Assembly: GCA_001296005.1 (NCBI GenBank)
Contig: LJHR01000017.1
Span: 1 to 64,000, forward strand
Direction of reading: 5' to 3'
Length of the DNA stretch: 64,000 bases
Source: an alpha proteobacterium AAP38
GTDB lineage: Bacteria > Pseudomonadota > Alphaproteobacteria > Azospirillales > Azospirillaceae
Shown: positions 8,216 to 16,341 of the stretch, one piece after another
Layout of the letters: every line of letters starts with the position of its first letter
Numbering within the stretch: the stretch's first letter is position 1
The notes under the pieces: model-generated
Database searches by the model: none
What the model was told of the DNA's origin: nothing
Seen by the model: the letters and a program-made list of their open reading frames with translations, nothing else
Translations under genes and position numbers: made by a program

Positions 8216-9940
8216 TCAATGCCAAGCGCTTGTAACAGGAATGCCCGCCAAACGGCTGAAAAGCCCTTCCGGCGGCCAGGAAATGGTGCAGTAACCGGCA
8301 TCCGACAGTAAAGGTGCCCCCAGAAAACCAGCCAGCCAGTCGCGGGCGGGCATGTTGCGGGGACCCTTGGCATGGGCAAAGGACACCTGGTGGCATCCGG
8401 CGGCATTTGCCACCTTGTCGATGGCGGATGCGATCATCAGATCCTCCAGCCGGCGGCCAAGGGCGCGGCAGGAGATGCACAATTCCTCCACCTTCAGCAC
8501 GCCATCGGCTACTGCCATCAGCATGATGCCGACAATGCCGCTGTCGGACAGGCGGTCGGACAGGCGGAAGGTAACGGTGCTATGTCCAGGCTGATCAAAC
8601 CATCCGGCCACCTCCACCTCACCCAGCCGTTTCAGGGCCAGATTGAACTGGTTTGTTTTGTGTGACAGTTCATGCACCCGGCTCGTCTGGTCACGAGGGT
8701 TGAGATGGAAATCGATCCTGGTATCCAGGGAACGAAGATATTCGGCCGGATCGGCAGATCCCGCCAGACTGGCTTCCCGCTGTGATGCCATGGCAAGGTC
8801 GGTCGCCCGTAGCGCATCGGTTTCATTGCGCGACCATGCCGTCAGGTCCGGCCCCAGTTCCAGGCCGGCCAGGGTTATGACGGGATCGGCGCTGTGCAGG
8901 GTGGCAATGGTGGGAAAGGCAGCGGTGACGTCTGCAATCTCCCCCAGATTATCATCCACGAACAGGATGGCATCGGTACCGATCCGCAGCGCCTCGGCGA
9001 TGCGGGCCATGCCCTGGGCCTTGGGCTCCCAACTGACTGCCATGGCCGAAAAATGCTCCCGGCGCAGGGGGAAATCAGTCCGCTCGGCCAGCAGCTGTTC
9101 GACATCCGCCGCTTCGTTCTTGGAGATGGCGGCCAGAAACGCCCCTTCCGCGTGCAAGGTCAGCAGGCGCCGCTGCAAAGCGGCATGTGCCTCGGTAAGC
9201 TGGAGGCCCGCTACGCCATCTTCCCCCAGCACGCCGGCGTAAAGCGTGTTGTCGAAATCGACAGCGATGCATCTGAGACGGGGACGCAGAGCGGCAGGCA
9301 GACAGCGCAGACCGATCTCCCGCGCGGTCAGCAGCGTGGCAGGGCCGCTTAGATTGGTTGCGCCGATACCGGTGAAACGATTGTCCAGATATGAGGCGCC
9401 CATCCGGAGGTACAGGCTGCGGCGGTCATGAAGTCGGGTCCCCGCCATACCAGCCACCAGCACGGCCAACCGGTCGTTGAATGCCTGCGCCTGGGCATGA
9501 TCAGCGGGCCAGTTCGCCACCAGGATCGGAGCCGTCGTCCCCGCACGCAAGGCGGTCAGGCGTTCGCCGATCCAGTCAGCAAGCCGAATGCCATCCAGAT
9601 GTCCGGCATAACGGTCGTAATCGAGCCAGACAATCTGCAAGTCTGCGGGGATCGGGGGGAACAGCAGGCTATCATCATAGTCGCCAAAGCTGAAATCGGC
9701 CCGCAGGCTGCCGAATGCCAGGAAGGGCACAATGGCCTGCGCGATAAATTCAAAAGGCGTATTCCGGTGTACGGCCACGCGCACCGTCCGACAGGGCCAT
9801 TCCGGTTTCAGGGATTGCAGATCCAGGCGCTTGGGGCGGTCCGCATAGATGACTGTCTGCCAGTGAGCCTTCACAATCGCGTCTGGAATTCGCGTGCCTT
9901 GCGAAGAAACCGTTCCTGTCGCCGTCATGGTGCCCATCAT
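8216..9940 (-). CDS. FkbH-like HAD-IIIC phosphatase/acyl-loading protein
   Basis: A 574-residue FkbH-family protein. The N-terminal 200 residues resemble the SGNH-like region of the family. The HAD domain has the nucleophile motif AVDFDNTLYAGVLGEDG at about 226-242, the family-specific AISKNEAADVEQLL near 270, and the acidic motif ILFVDDNLGEI near 325. The C-terminal part is GNAT-like (VSFAHAKGPRNMPARDWL). FkbH proteins dephosphorylate 1,3-bisphosphoglycerate and load the glyceryl unit onto an ACP; the ACP gene lies 17 bases downstream. The start overlaps the stop of a tiny upstream frame. This is the founding gene of the coupled operon reaching to 6250. Confidence 0.91.
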   Translation of the reverse strand: MMGTMTATGTVSSQGTRIPDAIVKAHWQTVIYADRPKRLDLQSLKPEWPCRTVRVAVHRNTPFEFIAQAIVPFLAFGSLRADFSFGDYDDSLLFPPIPADLQIVWLDYDRYAGHLDGIRLADWIGERLTALRAGTTAPILVANWPADHAQAQAFNDRLAVLVAGMAGTRLHDRRSLYLRMGASYLDNRFTGIGATNLSGPATLLTAREIGLRCLPAALRPRLRCIAVDFDNTLYAGVLGEDGVAGLQLTEAHAALQRRLLTLHAEGAFLAAISKNEAADVEQLLAERTDFPLRREHFSAMAVSWEPKAQGMARIAEALRIGTDAILFVDDNLGEIADVTAAFPTIATLHSADPVITLAGLELGPDLTAWSRNETDALRATDLAMASQREASLAGSADPAEYLRSLDTRIDFHLNPRDQTSRVHELSHKTNQFNLALKRLGEVEVAGWFDQPGHSTVTFRLSDRLSDSGIVGIMLMAVADGVLKVEELCISCRALGRRLEDLMIASAIDKVANAAGCHQVSFAHAKGPRNMPARDWLAGFLGAPLLSDAGYCTISWPPEGLFSRLAGIPVTSAWH

Positions 9941-10080
9941 TTTTCCGGTACCGGTTGCAGCGTTACCGGCTCCCCGTCCAGAGCATTTTTCTCTAACACG
10001 ATTTGATCGACGATATGCTGCAAATTGGTTGAATGGGCTGTCATATCGAACACAGCACTGTACTTCAAATTAGCGGCCAC
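9937..10080 (-). CDS. Tiny ORF coupled to the FkbH-like gene
   Basis: A 47-residue frame from GTG 10080, or 35 residues from ATG 10044. It ends with TGA overlapping the FkbH start (ATGA). The ending reads LEKNALDGEPVTLQPVPEK. I recognise no family. The reading frame is blocked by a TAG just upstream of the GTG and neither start has a strong ribosome binding site, so it may instead be the 3' remnant of a longer lost gene. Its overlap with FkbH follows the same ATGA pattern as two other junctions in the operon, which argues that it is or was translated. Confidence 0.42.
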   Translation of the reverse strand: MAANLKYSAVFDMTAHSTNLQHIVDQIVLEKNALDGEPVTLQPVPEK

Positions 10081-10598
10081 GCTCTACCACAGGGGCTTAC
10101 GCCAGGATCTGTCGATGCCCAGGACAACAGAGATTGCCTTATATGCCGTGATGGGTCTGCCAATCCGCTTGAGCAGCCCGGTCTTTTAACCTGAACGGGC
10201 TCGACACGGCTTAGCCATGGGCTGTCTCGGGCCGCCAAAAGCAGGTGGTTCTGCAACTCCATGATGATCGATGCGGCCTCTGCGAAGAGGAAGCCCGACA
10301 GGTAAATATCGGCCAGATGTTCACCGGCAGCGACCGCAACGGCCAACATGCCGCGCTATATACAGCATGATGCTCTCCAACAAACTCCGTGCATCGCCTC
10401 AAAGGCCTAGCTGGCCGATGTCTTGGTCCGCATCAACGGTCTACCCCAACACCACCTGCACGAACTGGTATCCTGGGATTGAAGCAGGACCAGACACCAC
10501 AGATCACAGCCTGATGACCTGAATATTGTCAACCCGAACATATAAGCAGCTCTCAACGGATGCTTATATCTTTAGCAACGGATCTTGATTGGATATCT
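10081..10598 (-). pseudogene. Gene-poor region with a possible frameshifted remnant
   Basis: About 520 bases without a convincing gene. On the minus strand two frames look as if they join: TEFVGEHHAVYSAAC in one frame (about 10350-10402) continues as MLAVAVAAGEHLADIYLSGF and EAASIIMELQNHLLLAARD in another (10065-10349). This suggests a small gene broken by a frameshift near 10350. No family is recognised. The stretch 10400-10598 shows nothing else that I can support. Confidence 0.25.
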
Positions 10599-11180
10599 TC
10601 AACCCAAATCTTGTTTTTGAGCCTGTAGCTCATAAAGATCGGCAAGACTGTTCATTTGGAAATGTTCCAAAAAGAGATCGGTAGTGACGAATGTGTAAGG
10701 AGCACCCGGCCCTGGCCGACGGTGACCGGCGGCAATGAAACCAATTCCCCGCAGCCTGCCAATATCGTCGCCATTGACTGCCCTGCCAAGAACCGCCTCA
10801 CATTCCCGGCGGGTTAACGGCTGACGAAGCGCAATGACCGCAAGCAGTTCGATCTCACGTCTGCTGAGATCGTGCTCCCCCCCCTCCTTCCCGAGACAAG
10901 TGCGCAGTAATGCGCTGTAACGCTGGCGCGTCACCAATTGCCACCCTCCGGCGACATGGACCAGCTCATAGGGACGCGGTCGCAATTCCTCCAGCAGGGC
11001 AGCGATCACTGTCTCAACGGGAACAGTGGAACCGATCACAGCAGAGAGTATTTTTGATGGAACCGGTCGGGATGAGGCAAAGATCAAGGCCTCCACCCGC
11101 ATCATCCACTCCCGCATGCGCTCATCTTCTGGCCAATCGCGCAGTTCGCGATCAAAAGGGACCGATATTTCCATGCTCAT
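10599..11180 (-). CDS. scpB: ScpB-family chromosome segregation protein
   Basis: A 193-residue protein with two winged-helix-like halves as in ScpB: RMREWMMRVEALIFASSRPV with the helix that starts ScpB domain 1, then QLVTRQRYSALLRTCLGKEG and the second winged helix with LSRREIELLAVIALRQPLTR. ScpB normally works with ScpA and SMC in condensin. No scpA or smc is in the window. Its ATG overlaps the stop of the DUF1403 gene (ATGA), forming a two-gene operon. The same ScpB-DUF1403 pair is known from alphaproteobacterial plasmids, so a plasmid-maintenance role is likely. The length is close to the family norm. Confidence 0.84.
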   Translation of the reverse strand: MSMEISVPFDRELRDWPEDERMREWMMRVEALIFASSRPVPSKILSAVIGSTVPVETVIAALLEELRPRPYELVHVAGGWQLVTRQRYSALLRTCLGKEGGEHDLSRREIELLAVIALRQPLTRRECEAVLGRAVNGDDIGRLRGIGFIAAGHRRPGPGAPYTFVTTDLFLEHFQMNSLADLYELQAQKQDLG

Positions 11181-12106
11181 AGCCCATAAAGGCGGTAGGT
11201 TGGCCGCCCTGTCAGTTCACGCAAGGCCCCCAGATTAACAAGGCGCAGCAGAAGCCGGCGGCTATGACGGGGAGGCAGGAGATCACACAAGCCAGCTGGA
11301 CAGACCGCATCTTGGGCCAGGATGCGGGCAGTAACGGCATGACGCTGCGCCGTACGGACCTGGTGCGTCGCTGCTAAAAGATCGGATGCACGGGCAGTAA
11401 GCGGATGCAGAATACGTGTTGCCTCAACGACACCCGCCAGAAGGATTTCAGCAATCGCCTCAAAATGGGGCTCGGGTGATGCACGACGCCCAAGCCCCAG
11501 CGAGTAGATCGGCAGCGGCCACCCACAGCAACGACCGATCACATAGTCAATCGCGAACAGCCGTACGGGCACTGGCAACTCGATAGTGGCATCAATGACA
11601 GTACCTGCGGCAGACAATGGGCAGGAAAGTGCGGCGGCAGCGCCGCTGGAAAAGGCAAGATTGGCGGCACGGGTCGGATCACGCAGGCCAAGATCAAAGG
11701 TAACGCTTTGTAAGCGCGAAAGATGGCGCGGATCTGCAATCTCTTTCCCGACCACACTCCTGTCACGTCGGAAACGCGTCGCGGCGGTCTCTTCCCAGGG
11801 GAGATGGGACAACCAGGTCCATGCTGACAGAATGGGTGCGGCAGGTCCGGCGGGTTCGTCCAGCATCCGCATATCGCGCAAGTCAGCAAGCGTTTCTGTC
11901 CGACCCGCACGGGAGAGAATTTTTATGGCTGCCAACAGGGCGATACGATCCGCCAACAGGCCACGGATTGGAGACGTTGCCAGAGCCAGATGCAGGGTCG
12001 CCAAGTGGGCGCCTAAACGGAGAGCAGGATGGACACCAGCCCCATCCATCCACCCGGGCCGCTGGTCAAGGTTGATACTGGTGGTCACGTCAACATACCG
12101 ACCCAA
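11177..12106 (-). CDS. DUF1403 family protein
   Basis: A 309-residue protein matching the DUF1403 family in length and in sequence character: HPALRLGAHLATLHLALATS near the start, a middle region (AANLAFSSGAAAALSCPLSA) and a C-terminal winged-helix-like end (LLRLVNLGALRELTGRPTYR). The function of the family is unknown; members occur on alphaproteobacterial plasmids next to scpB, as here. The C-terminal segment looks like a DNA-binding module. Start could be 12106 or the internal ATG at about 12049. Promoter is likely in 12107-12356, shared with the divergent XRE gene. Confidence 0.83.
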   Translation of the reverse strand: MGRYVDVTTSINLDQRPGWMDGAGVHPALRLGAHLATLHLALATSPIRGLLADRIALLAAIKILSRAGRTETLADLRDMRMLDEPAGPAAPILSAWTWLSHLPWEETAATRFRRDRSVVGKEIADPRHLSRLQSVTFDLGLRDPTRAANLAFSSGAAAALSCPLSAAGTVIDATIELPVPVRLFAIDYVIGRCCGWPLPIYSLGLGRRASPEPHFEAIAEILLAGVVEATRILHPLTARASDLLAATHQVRTAQRHAVTARILAQDAVCPAGLCDLLPPRHSRRLLLRLVNLGALRELTGRPTYRLYGL

Positions 12107-12356
12107 TCGGCACCCTCCCCAGCTTGCCCTGTAAACGGGGCTTTCCCCATCAGGCTGACGATAAGGATTCTACATCCCTCACCGCTTCTCCAGCAGGCTT
12201 TATGGATTGGAGGGGCCCGAACGTGATTGATGCCGCAGACAATTAGGCCCTGCTTTAAATGGACGCACGCATTAAGCTGCATGCAATCTCATGTGGAGCC
12301 GTTGGTTATATAAGTTATACAGTATTTCTGCTGAACGGCTGCTGACAGGAAAACGA

Positions 12357-13016
12357 ATGCCCCGTCGCTCGAAAAATCACATCGCCAATACCGCTGAGAT
12401 GGCAATCGAGCATCATGTCGCCAGCCGCATCAGACTGCGCCGAGGGCTGCTCGGCATGAGCCAGACCGATCTGGCCAAGGCTCTCCAGATGACCTTCCAG
12501 CAGGTCCAGAAATACGAGAAAGGATCCAATAGGGTATCAGTGGGCAAGCTGTACCGGTTGGCCGACATCCTCAATATTCCATTGATGTTCTTCTTCGACG
12601 GGTTTGACGAAGAAGAAACACGGGTAATTGAGGCTGGTGAGAAAGGCGAGCAACCAGGGGGCTTCTCCCGTCAGGAACTGAACCTGCTCCGCTGCTGGCG
12701 GAACGCGCCGCCGGAAGTCGCCAATTCGGTCTCGGCTTTGCTCCGCTCTATCACACCAGACCAGACGACGGAACAGATGCTGACAGAACCATTCCGTCCG
12801 GAAGTGTTAACCGAAAGGCCGGAAGCGGTCGAGAAGGGCCAGGTGGTATCCCCGATAGGCGAGCTAGAAGCGCCTCCTTTGGAAGCCCCACGCCGCCGTG
12901 GCCGCCCCGCCGGTTCCACCAACAAGCTGAGATCTGGAGCAGAGCCTCGCAAACGTCGTCAATCAGGTGCGGTCTGGGACCCTGCCGATATCCGTAACTA
13001 TAGGGACAAAGACTGA
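12357..13016 (+). CDS. XRE-family regulator with basic AT-hook-like tail
   Basis: A 219-residue DNA-binding protein. Residues about 20-80 form a Cro/CI-type domain: SRIRLRRGLLGMSQTDLAKA, QMTFQQVQKYEKGSNRVSVG and KLYRLADILNIPLMFFFDGF. The C-terminal tail holds APRRRGRPAGSTNK, an AT-hook-like RGRP core, and further basic clusters. The ATG at 12357 is chosen because an ACAGGA site lies 6-8 bases upstream and the domain begins soon after. It is divergent from the DUF1403-scpB operon, which it may control. The combination of XRE domain and RGRP tail is typical of alphaproteobacterial regulators with this layout. Confidence 0.84.
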   Translation: MPRRSKNHIANTAEMAIEHHVASRIRLRRGLLGMSQTDLAKALQMTFQQVQKYEKGSNRVSVGKLYRLADILNIPLMFFFDGFDEEETRVIEAGEKGEQPGGFSRQELNLLRCWRNAPPEVANSVSALLRSITPDQTTEQMLTEPFRPEVLTERPEAVEKGQVVSPIGELEAPPLEAPRRRGRPAGSTNKLRSGAEPRKRRQSGAVWDPADIRNYRDKD

Positions 13017-13644
13017 TTTTGAATGGCAGGCGGTTCAGGCTCCCCCCAGAACCCCACCGTTCAGCCAGTTTGGTAAAGACAATACCGGCAAACCCACATG
13101 GGACAACAGGCTCCCTCGGGCCGATTGCATATTGATGCATGTAGGCGTCTGAGCGATCTTTGGAACCTGACCGAAGACATCGCCATCGACATGCTGACAG
13201 TAGAGTATCTTGATGGCCTGATAGGGCTGTGATCCGGGTGTCTATGGACTACGGGATGAGCTAACCCGACGTTGATCCAGATGTATAAGCCTGCTCTTGG
13301 CTGGGCGGATGATGTTTGCTGCTTTTGCCGACGGCCAATCCTGAATATTCCGGCGTCATCCCCTTGATGATATCGACAGCGTTGCTCCCCGATACCTTCA
13401 GCTGCTGGACCTAAGATATGGATCGCCCCTCTCTTGAGGGCGCTTAGCAACCTTATTTTGCCATAAAAGCGCCCCCGCTCGGAGGATATATCACTGTCCG
13501 ATAATGGTTTTTTCCGGACAGTAATTGATTACGAAAATCCGAGCTGTCACCCCATAGTCTGGATAGGTTCGAACCGTGGCTGAGGCGCCGCAGGAACGGC
13601 TGACACTGATCCATGAGGAATTAGGAGCGCTTGGCTATGTTGGC
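13017..13644. other. Gene-poor stretch with possible transposase remnant
   Basis: No intact gene. On the plus strand, about 13570-13647, two frames give short transposase-like pieces: RFEPWLRRRRNG in one and EAPQERLTLIHEELGALGYV in another, reminiscent of ISL3/IS21-type transposases (their 'FEPYLRRRW' and 'L-x-EEL-x-ALGY-x-G' segments). The pieces are out of frame and stop where the group II intron 3' end begins. An 8-base inverted repeat ACTGTCCG/CGGACAGT occurs near 13491-13521. Everything else here is unexplained. Confidence 0.28.
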
Positions 13645-13724
13645 GTGCCGAATCGCGGTAGGGACGCTCATTACTGAGCGCCCCCCGCACAGATCCGTAC
13701 GTGCGGCTTTCCCGCATACGGCTC
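13645..13724 (-). ncRNA. Group II intron 3' end (domains V and VI)
   Basis: Read on the minus strand, 13724-13692 gives the domain V hairpin: GAGCCGTATGCGG, a GAAA-type loop, and CCGCACGTACGGATC, the conserved catalytic hairpin with the AGC-type base. Domain VI follows (about 13690-13650) with a GGCGCTC/GAGCGTCC stem and the CCCTACC end typical of bacterial group II introns. Domains I-III are absent, so it cannot self-splice. The intron boundary is near 13648. Confidence 0.82.
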
Positions 13725-13979
13725 TTACCTTGAGTGTCTGACGGCAAAGCGCTGGTTTGGCCAGGGGTGGACTATTCTTGGCGGGGGGAAAAAGTCGCGT
13801 ACCAGTTTTGCGATCCGATCCCATGTCAGGCGGGTCCGTTGGCTGCGGCGCCTCAGCGTCCGTTTCCAAGGCTCGGCCACATGGTTTCTGAACGCACCGA
13901 GCGCCCGACCATTGGTCGGGACGGCATGGTAGTTGAAAAAGCCAGTGACGATTTGTTTCAGCCATGCCCCTTGCTCGGG
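13725..13979 (-). pseudogene. Truncated group II intron reverse transcriptase/maturase (C-terminal part)
   Basis: The last ~85 residues of an intron-encoded protein: GAWLKQIVTGFFNYHAVPTN, then ALGAFRNHVAEPWKRTLRRR, TWDRIAKLVRDFFPPPRIVH and PWPNQRFAVRHSR, exactly the conserved maturase (X domain) ending of bacterial group II intron proteins. The polymerase domain is missing. Upstream of the break the frame runs into a copy of an IS21-type terminal sequence, so the rest was lost by insertion and deletion. It is directly followed by domain V, as in intact introns. Not functional. Confidence 0.83.
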
Positions 13980-14009
13980 ATACGGGTCACTTTTCCACGC
14001 CGGATAACA
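13980..14009 (+). repeat. 30-base copy of the IS21-element right end
   Basis: The 30 bases are identical to 18998-19027, the outer right end of the IS21-family element, and lie in the same orientation (ending CACGCCGGATAACA). Here nothing else of the element is present: the sequence joins the truncated intron protein on its left. It marks an old IS21 insertion into the intron. Confidence 0.8.
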
Positions 14010-14080
14010 GAGCAACAGGATAACCGTACCGGGTGTCCGCTGATTCACCCGGTCTAAAAGACCTCTTGCTCGTTCACTCA

Positions 14081-14103
14081 GATGAGATACGATGTATCTC
14101 ATC
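14081..14103 (+). promoter_or_regulatory. RelB-type operator palindrome
   Basis: A perfect inverted repeat, GATGAGATAC then 3 bases then GTATCTCATC, centred 29 bases before the antitoxin ATG. Type II antitoxins of the RelB/DinJ family bind such palindromes to autoregulate. Position and perfection both support an operator. Confidence 0.72.
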
Positions 14104-14120
14104 GCATAGGAGACCATTCA

Positions 14121-14399
14121 ATGGCAGCAACAACCATGGTTCACGTCCGGGTGGACGAGCAGACGAAAGCAGAGGCGGCGGCGACGCTGGCTGCGATGGG
14201 GCTTTCCGTGTCCGACGCCGTGCGCGTGTTCCTGCGCCGGGTTGCCGTGGAAAAGGCCCTGCCTTTCCCTGTGCGCGTCCCGAACGCTGAAACGCGGGCA
14301 GCCATGGCCGAGGCCGACGAGATTGCCCGAAACCACAACGCTCGCTTTGCCACGGCTGAAGAACTGTTTACCGATCTTGAAAAGAACAGCGGCCGATAA
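14121..14399 (+). CDS. RelB/DinJ-family antitoxin
   Basis: A 92-residue antitoxin. The N-terminal ribbon-helix-helix is clear: MVHVRVDEQTKAEAAATLAA followed by MGLSVSDAVRVFLRRVAVEK, the RelB/DinJ pattern. The C-terminal part (residues 50-92) is polar and should wrap the toxin. Start 14121 has AGGAGA upstream and lies just after the palindromic operator. The end overlaps the probable toxin start by about 20 bases. The N-terminally extended frame from 14082 runs through the operator and is rejected. Confidence 0.87.
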   Translation: MAATTMVHVRVDEQTKAEAAATLAAMGLSVSDAVRVFLRRVAVEKALPFPVRVPNAETRAAMAEADEIARNHNARFATAEELFTDLEKNSGR

Positions 14400-14703
14400 G
14401 CGGACGGCCGCACCACGCGCCGCCAACTATGCGAAAACCTTCCTGAAGGATTGGGAGCGCCTTTCGCGCTCCGGGCGGTACGATATGCACCGGCTCAAGG
14501 AAGCCATGATGCTCTTGATCGCCAACGACGGCCCCCTTGCGGCAGAATGGCTTGACCATCCGCTCAAGGGTGATTGGGCCGGGCATCGGGAATGCCACGT
14601 CGGGGGCGACTTCCTGCTTGCCTATAAGCTGGACGAGAATATAAAACCCGGCCTTGTGATCTTCGTCAGAGCCGGGACGCATGCAGACCTGTTCAACGAA
14701 TGA
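14377..14703 (+). CDS. YafQ/RelE-family mRNA interferase toxin
   Basis: A roughly 108-residue toxin of the YafQ type: AKTFLKDWERLSRSGRYDMH, RLKEAMMLLIANDGPLAAEW, then LDHPLKGDWAGHRECHVGGD and FLLAYKLDE. The His in GHRECHVGGDFLLAY matches the YafQ catalytic region. YafQ toxins cleave mRNA on the ribosome. The start is uncertain: no ATG is available before the conserved region, and TTG 14377 inside the antitoxin end is the best candidate; a longer frame from 14242 would overlap the antitoxin heavily. Paired with the preceding antitoxin. Confidence 0.8.
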   Translation: MKRTAADKRTAAPRAANYAKTFLKDWERLSRSGRYDMHRLKEAMMLLIANDGPLAAEWLDHPLKGDWAGHRECHVGGDFLLAYKLDENIKPGLVIFVRAGTHADLFNE

Positions 14704-15480
14704 GGTGAACTATCACCCTTCATGATCTTATCAATCAGATATACAATAGCCGTTCTTAAGCCATTTCTGCGATACGTCATAGTGTTATAACTGGTAATAT
14801 GGACAAATCTGGCAACTACTCCATTATCAAAATTGAATCGGATAATGGTAATTACGCTTTTAATAATAAAATCGGCAAATGAGATCTGGGTGAATATTAA
14901 ATTCATTCTTTATTTTACTTCATTGCGCTATGGCTTGTCCTCTGGCGTCATGTTCCGGTCGCGCACCTCGTGAAGGAGTGCCGCCTGATAGGCCCGCAGA
15001 TCGGGGGCCGCCACGGGTGGTGGACCGGGATTTTTTGCGCAAGGTCTCCGGTGGATGAGCGCCGGTCGGAGGCGGCGTGAGGATGGCTCCCTGTAGCTCA
15101 TAGATCGACGGGCAAGACCGCCAGTGCAGCCTTGCCAAGCATCCCAATCCACGCCCCACCGGGGGTCCGGACACGAAAGTGATCATACCCCGCCAGGACC
15201 TGCCCACCCTGCTACGCTGTCATCGAGCTGACAGGGTTCAATTGGGACAAGGCTTAGCGTGGTTTTTCGCCCGTTCTATGTCGTGACCCCACCATGGACC
15301 TGCTGCACACGCGGACTGCCCCGGCGACCCGTGGGGAGAAACGCAAGCCCGTAGCGTCTGACTTGACAGGGCGTACTCTATATAGTACGTTAATAGCATA
15401 TGTGATGGAGTGCGGTCATTTTCAGGCCGATTTGCCGAGCATTACCCCTCAATCAGATTTTCAAAGAAAGGATTAAGGCC
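14704..15480. other. Intergenic region between two toxin-antitoxin loci
   Basis: The first ~220 bases are strongly AT-rich. A minus-strand frame at 14928-15152 ends with APDLRAYQAALLHEVRDRNM, which looks protein-like but matches nothing I know; it may be a gene remnant. At 15363-15389 TTGACA is followed by the palindrome GTACTCTATATAGTAC (15373-15388), a likely promoter/operator for the next TA pair. An AAAGGATTAAGG ribosome binding site precedes 15481. Confidence 0.4.
15372..15389 (+). promoter_or_regulatory. Promoter/operator palindrome of the gp49-type TA pair
   Basis: The near-palindrome CGTACTCTATATAGTACG has GTACT/AGTAC arms around a TA-rich centre, placed 4 bases after a TTGACA hexamer at 15363-15368. 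It lies about 90 bases before the toxin ATG. It is a candidate autoregulatory site for the antitoxin encoded at 15780. Confidence 0.48.
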
Positions 15481-15783
15481 ATGAAAAATCAGACTAAATT
15501 TACCGCCGACGGCAGGAAGATCATCGGCAAGGACATTCGCAAAGTCGAAGTCGGTGGCCCGCAAATTGGCAAGCCGACTGTCGATGGTTTCGGGGATGGG
15601 CTGTATGAGGTCCGCTCGACCATTATGGATGGCAAGACGGAAGCCCGCATCCTGTTCACCGTATCGGGCAGCTCGCTGTTGCTCCTGCATGGCTTCATCA
15701 AGAAGAGCCAGGCAACACCTAAACACGACAAGGACTTGGCCAAGCAGCGCATGGCCGACGCAAAAAGGACAAATCAACCATGA
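15481..15783 (+). CDS. Phage-derived Gp49-like / HigB-family toxin
   Basis: A 100-residue RelE-superfamily toxin of the Gp49/HigB type: KVEVGGPQIGKPTVDGFGDG then LYEVRSTIMDGKTEARILFT and LLLLHGFIKKSQATPKHDKD. The LYE-x-R, R-x-LF and L-HGF-x-KK-x-x-x-TP blocks are diagnostic of this family, whose members cut mRNA. It precedes its antitoxin, as usual for HigBA, and the stop TGA overlaps the antitoxin ATG. A good ribosome binding site (AAAGGA) lies upstream. Confidence 0.88.
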   Translation: MKNQTKFTADGRKIIGKDIRKVEVGGPQIGKPTVDGFGDGLYEVRSTIMDGKTEARILFTVSGSSLLLLHGFIKKSQATPKHDKDLAKQRMADAKRTNQP

Positions 15784-16106
15784 CCGACAAGAACATCCAC
15801 ACAGACGCATCGACAGATTTCAATCCGCGTCACGTCGGCCCTTCCTTCGCCTCCTGGCTGGAAGAGGAAGGCATTGCGGATGAGGTCCATGAGGCGGCCA
15901 TCAAGGAGCTGTTCGTTGAACAGCTCCTTAAGGCCATGAAGGAACGGAAGGTCACCAAGACCGCCATGGCGGCGGCACTCAGCACCAGCCGAAACCAGCT
16001 CGCACGTATCCTTGATCCCGGCTGCGAAGCCGTGACCATTGGGGCGATCAAGCGGGCTGCGGAAGCGGTCGGCAAGACCGTTCGGATCGAGCTGGTTGAC
16101 GGCTGA
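15780..16106 (+). CDS. HigA-type XRE antitoxin
   Basis: A 108-residue antitoxin with a C-terminal helix-turn-helix: LLKAMKERKVTKTAMAAALS followed by TSRNQLARILDPGCEAVTIG. The N-terminal ~45 residues (GPSFASWLEEEGIADEVHEA) match the antitoxin extension seen with Gp49-like toxins. It is coupled to the toxin by an ATGA overlap. It should neutralise the toxin and repress the palindrome near 15372. Confidence 0.87.
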   Translation: MTDKNIHTDASTDFNPRHVGPSFASWLEEEGIADEVHEAAIKELFVEQLLKAMKERKVTKTAMAAALSTSRNQLARILDPGCEAVTIGAIKRAAEAVGKTVRIELVDG

Positions 16107-16341
16107 CGCCACGCCCCATGGGTTGCGGTTTTGCGTCCCGCTCTGTTTTTCCATAACGCCCGGCATTGATCGAGCTTGCCGCAGCGGATCTGTCCCGGCG
16201 CGCCCAAGAGATGATCGGCGCTTTGCCGGACATTCGGGGTCGCGCGGACCACCCTCATTGACACTCTGCGACGCACGGGATGGGATGGACCCCATGCGCG
16301 GCCCACAGATAGGGCTTGACTAGTAACGTATAAGATACTAA
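16107..16341. other. Intergenic region before the third TA pair
   Basis: About 235 bases without a gene. Near the end it reads TTGACT (16317 onward) and the small palindrome GTATAAGATAC just before the ATG at 16342, a plausible promoter and operator for the next TA pair. Earlier bases show no feature. Confidence 0.4.

Noticed and set aside
14242-14376. N-terminal extension of the YafQ-like toxin to 14242
   Set aside because: It would overlap most of the antitoxin and add residues not seen in the family; a start near 14377 gives the normal length.
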